Assembly: GCA_934631025.1 (NCBI GenBank)
Contig: CAKTXR010000043.1
Span: 1 to 24,641, forward strand
Length of the DNA stretch: 24,641 bases
From: an uncultured Clostridia bacterium
GTDB taxonomy: Bacteria; Bacillota; Clostridia; Christensenellales; Aristaeellaceae
Reading direction: 5' to 3'
Position 1 is the stretch's first letter; the number at the start of each line of letters is the position of its first letter. Shown here one piece after another: positions 22,560-24,641 of this stretch. Both the position numbers and the translations under genes were made by a program. The notes under the pieces are model-generated. The model saw only the letters and a program-made list of their open reading frames with translations. It had not been told where the DNA came from and made no database searches.

Positions 22560-23207
22560 TCAGTCTCCTTTGTGAACGCCGGTGACCGAGAACAGCACCC
22601 ATTCGGCAATGTTCACGGCGTGATCGCCGATGCGTTCAAAGTATTTGGCGATCATGAGCAGATCGAGCGCGTATTCGCCGTCGTCGGGAGAGGCGGCGAT
22701 GTACTGTATCAGCGCGGTCTTGACCTTGAGGAAATACGCGTCCACAATGTCGTCGTGGGCGATGACCTCGTCGGCCAGCTTGGTGTCGCGGCGCACAAAC
22801 GCGTCTATACTGCCTGAGACCATGCGGATGGTCGCCTCGCCCATCTGGCCGATGAAGGCGCAGTCCTCGCCGCCGCGTCCCTTGAGAAAGCCTATGATCT
22901 CGGCGATGTCGGAGGCCTGATCGCCTATGCGCTCCATGTCGGTGACCATCTTGAGCGCCGCCGACACCTGCCGCAGGTCCTTCGCCACGGGTTGCTGCTG
23001 CAAAAGCAGCTTCAGGCAGCGGGATTCCACGTCGCGCTCCATCTGGTCGATTTCGCCGTCCAGCGGCGTGATCTGCGCGGCCAGCTTTGTGTCGCCGCTC
23101 ATCAGCGCGCGCGCCGCCATGGAAATGGCCTGCTCGCACAGCGCGCCCATCTCGATCAGTTCGCGGTTGAGCAGCTCCAGCTGCTCGTCAAAACGAGAGC
23201 GAATCAT
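22560..23207 (-). CDS. phoU: phosphate signalling protein PhoU
   Basis: 215 aa, ATG 23207, one base after pstB, with GGGGAGG in the end of pstB. Two PhoU repeats of three helices each, with metal-binding signatures E-x3-D: AALKMVTDMERIGDQASDIA in the first and MIAKYFERIGDHAVNIAEWV in the second. PhoU transmits the state of the Pst transporter to the PhoR kinase and limits phosphate uptake. Usual length (about 215-235 aa). Acts at the inner face of the membrane. Confidence 0.95.
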   Translation of the reverse strand: MIRSRFDEQLELLNRELIEMGALCEQAISMAARALMSGDTKLAAQITPLDGEIDQMERDVESRCLKLLLQQQPVAKDLRQVSAALKMVTDMERIGDQASDIAEIIGFLKGRGGEDCAFIGQMGEATIRMVSGSIDAFVRRDTKLADEVIAHDDIVDAYFLKVKTALIQYIAASPDDGEYALDLLMIAKYFERIGDHAVNIAEWVLFSVTGVHKGD

Positions 23208-23208
23208 A

Positions 23209-23964
23209 TCAGCCGAACCTCCCCGTAATGTAGTCCTCAGTGCGCTTGTCCTGCGGCTGAGAGAAGATCACGTCGGTCGCGCCGAACTCGATCAGCTCGC
23301 CCAGCAGGAAGAACGCCGTGCAGTCGGAAATGCGGACGGCCTGCTGCATATTGTGCGTCACCATAATTATAGTATAGTTCTGCTTCAGCTGCAAGGCCAG
23401 CTCCTCGATTTTTGCGGTGGAAATGGGGTCGAGCGCGCTGGTGGGCTCGTCCATGAGCAGTATCTGCGGCTTGACAGCCAGAGCCCTGGCGATGCACAGT
23501 CTCTGCTGCTGGCCGCCCGACAGGCCGAGCGCGCTCTTCCTCAGGCGATCCTTCACCTCGTCCCAGAGCGCCGCGCCGCGCAGCGATTCCTCGACCAGCG
23601 TGTCGAGCTTTGCGCGCGAGCGGACGCCGTGGGTGCGCGGGCCGTAGGCGATGTTGTCGTATATGCTCATGGGGAAGGGGTTGGGCTTCTGGAACACCAT
23701 GCCGATCTCGCGGCGCAGTTCGCACACGTCGGTCGAGGGCGCGAAGATGTCCATGTCGCGGTATTTCACATCGCCCTTTATGACCACGCCGGGGATCAGG
23801 TCGTTCATGCGGTTGAGCGTTTTGAGAAACGTCGATTTGCCGCAGCCCGACGGGCCGATCAGCGCGGTGATGGCGTGCTCGGGGATGTTCACGCTCACGT
23901 CCTTCAACGCCTGAGTGGGGCCGTACCAGAGATTGAGGTCTTTAACGGTCAGTATGTCGCTCAC
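23209..23964 (-). CDS. pstB: phosphate ABC transporter ATP-binding protein PstB
   Basis: 251 aa, GTG start at 23964 overlapping the pstA stop (GTGA), with GGAGGAG upstream. Walker A GPSGCGKST (37-45), Q-loop VFQKPNPFPMSIYDN, the PstB-typical ALWDEVKDRLRKSALGLSGG with ABC signature LSGGQQQR, Walker B ILLMDEPTSALDP and the switch histidine in THNMQQ. It drives phosphate import together with PstA, PstC and the binding protein PstS. Confidence 0.96.
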   Translation of the reverse strand: MSDILTVKDLNLWYGPTQALKDVSVNIPEHAITALIGPSGCGKSTFLKTLNRMNDLIPGVVIKGDVKYRDMDIFAPSTDVCELRREIGMVFQKPNPFPMSIYDNIAYGPRTHGVRSRAKLDTLVEESLRGAALWDEVKDRLRKSALGLSGGQQQRLCIARALAVKPQILLMDEPTSALDPISTAKIEELALQLKQNYTIIMVTHNMQQAVRISDCTAFFLLGELIEFGATDVIFSQPQDKRTEDYITGRFG

Positions 23965-24641
23965 AGGCTTCTCCTCCTCTTAAAGTACGCGCCGATCAGC
24001 GCCGCCGCGCCGTTGACGATGAGCGTCAAAATCATCAGTATCGCCGCGATGGCGAAGGCCACGGCGAATTCGCCCTGCTCCTTGGCGTAGACATAGAGCG
24101 CCACGGTGAGCGTCGCGCCCGCGCTGTGCAGGCCCTTCCACACGCCGTTTAGGGCGTGCGCAAAGCCCGCCGTGAACAGAAGCGCCGCCGATTCGCCGAG
24201 TATGCGGCCGATGGACAGGATGCAGCCGGTGATCACGCCGTCCACGCAGCCGGGCATGACCACTGTGCGTATGACGCGCCACTTGCCCGCGCCCAGTCCG
24301 AACGCGCCCTCGCGGTAGCTCTGCGGCACGGTTTTCAGGCTCTCCTGCGTCGTGCGCATGACTGTGGGCAGGTTCATGATGGCGAGCGTCATCGCGCCGG
24401 CCATCAGCGAGGTCTGCATTCCCAGAAACTGGCAGAACACCAGCATGCCCACGAGGCCGTATATGATCGACGGTATGCCGGAGAGCGTCTCGGCGGCGTA
24501 TTCAATGACGCGCGAAAGGCGGCTGTTTCCGGCGTATTCGGTCAGATAGATCGCCGCGCACACGCCCAGCGGCAGCACGATCAGCAGCGATGCCAGCATG
24601 ACATAGAGCGTGTTGAGTATGTCGGGCAGTATGCCGATGGA
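23961..24641 (-). CDS. pstA: phosphate ABC transporter permease PstA (N-terminus outside window)
   Basis: The frame is open to the right edge of the window; about 226 codons are seen, so the first 50-70 residues are missing. Membrane helices include MLASLLIVLPLGVCAAIYLT, SGIPSIIYGLVGMLVFC, LMAGAMTLAIMNLPTVMRTT and FAVAFAIAAILMILTLIVNG. The coupling loop EGAFGLGAGKWRVIRTVVMP matches the EAA motif that contacts PstB. It is a pore subunit of the high-affinity phosphate importer; pstC and pstS are expected to the right. Confidence 0.93.
   Translation of the reverse strand, partial: SIGILPDILNTLYVMLASLLIVLPLGVCAAIYLTEYAGNSRLSRVIEYAAETLSGIPSIIYGLVGMLVFCQFLGMQTSLMAGAMTLAIMNLPTVMRTTQESLKTVPQSYREGAFGLGAGKWRVIRTVVMPGCVDGVITGCILSIGRILGESAALLFTAGFAHALNGVWKGLHSAGATLTVALYVYAKEQGEFAVAFAIAAILMILTLIVNGAAALIGAYFKRRRSL

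Noticed and set aside
1..24641. CRISPR array, tRNA or rRNA genes
   Set aside because: No regularly spaced 25-40 bp repeats and no tRNA-like T-loop plus acceptor pairing were seen by eye; the repeats found are few, long and irregularly spaced.
22560..24641. pst/pho operon as something unusual
   Set aside because: Gene order pstA-pstB-phoU-phoB-phoR, overlaps and motifs are standard for Clostridia.

Overview
The window looks like the chromosome of a GC-rich (about 60 percent by eye) low-complexity-promoter Firmicute, most likely a gut-type member of the Clostridia. The reasons are near-universal AGGAGG-type ribosome binding sites, several near-perfect sigma-A promoters (TTGACA, 17-18 bp, TATAAT), a clostridial-style pst/pho operon, a holin-like small toxin locus and a GH127 sugar gene. 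No tRNA, rRNA, CRISPR array, integrase or attachment site was seen.

Left part (1-14.2 kb, minus strand): a phage morphogenesis block read leftwards. It runs terL (large terminase), portal, a 57-aa small ORF, scaffold-like protein, major capsid protein, then two small connector-type genes, a 475-aa propeller-like protein and the start of a long tail/receptor-binding protein that leaves the window. Order and sizes match the head and tail-machine module of P22-like short-tailed phages (gp2, gp1, gp8, gp5, gp4, gp10). The block is atypical in three ways. A plus-strand glycyl radical enzyme gene with its own promoter and terminator sits between the capsid gene and the connector genes. Intrinsic-terminator hairpins lie directly 5' of the terL, scaffold and capsid start sites, which suggests antitermination or attenuation. 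The long intergenic gaps before the portal and capsid genes hold three copies of a noncoding element of about 350 bp whose hairpins are kept by compensating changes, plus a duplicated 5' flank.

Middle part (14.2-18.6 kb, plus strand mainly): an orphan HigA/XRE-type regulator with a perfect sigma-A promoter, a LacI-family repressor, a candidate type I toxin-antitoxin locus (49-aa membrane peptide on the minus strand, about 100-nt convergent antisense RNA on the plus strand), and a GH127 beta-L-arabinofuranosidase-like hydrolase. Matching AACGTT-centred palindromic sites lie upstream of the LacI gene and directly at the transcription start of the GH127 gene, so the repressor probably controls both.

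Right part (18.7-24.6 kb): a neurotransmitter:sodium symporter family transporter on the plus strand, then, convergent across a shared bidirectional terminator, the phosphate operon on the minus strand: pstA (partial), pstB, phoU, phoB-like response regulator and phoR-like kinase, with 4-bp overlaps or gaps of a few bases throughout. This part is ordinary core-genome content.
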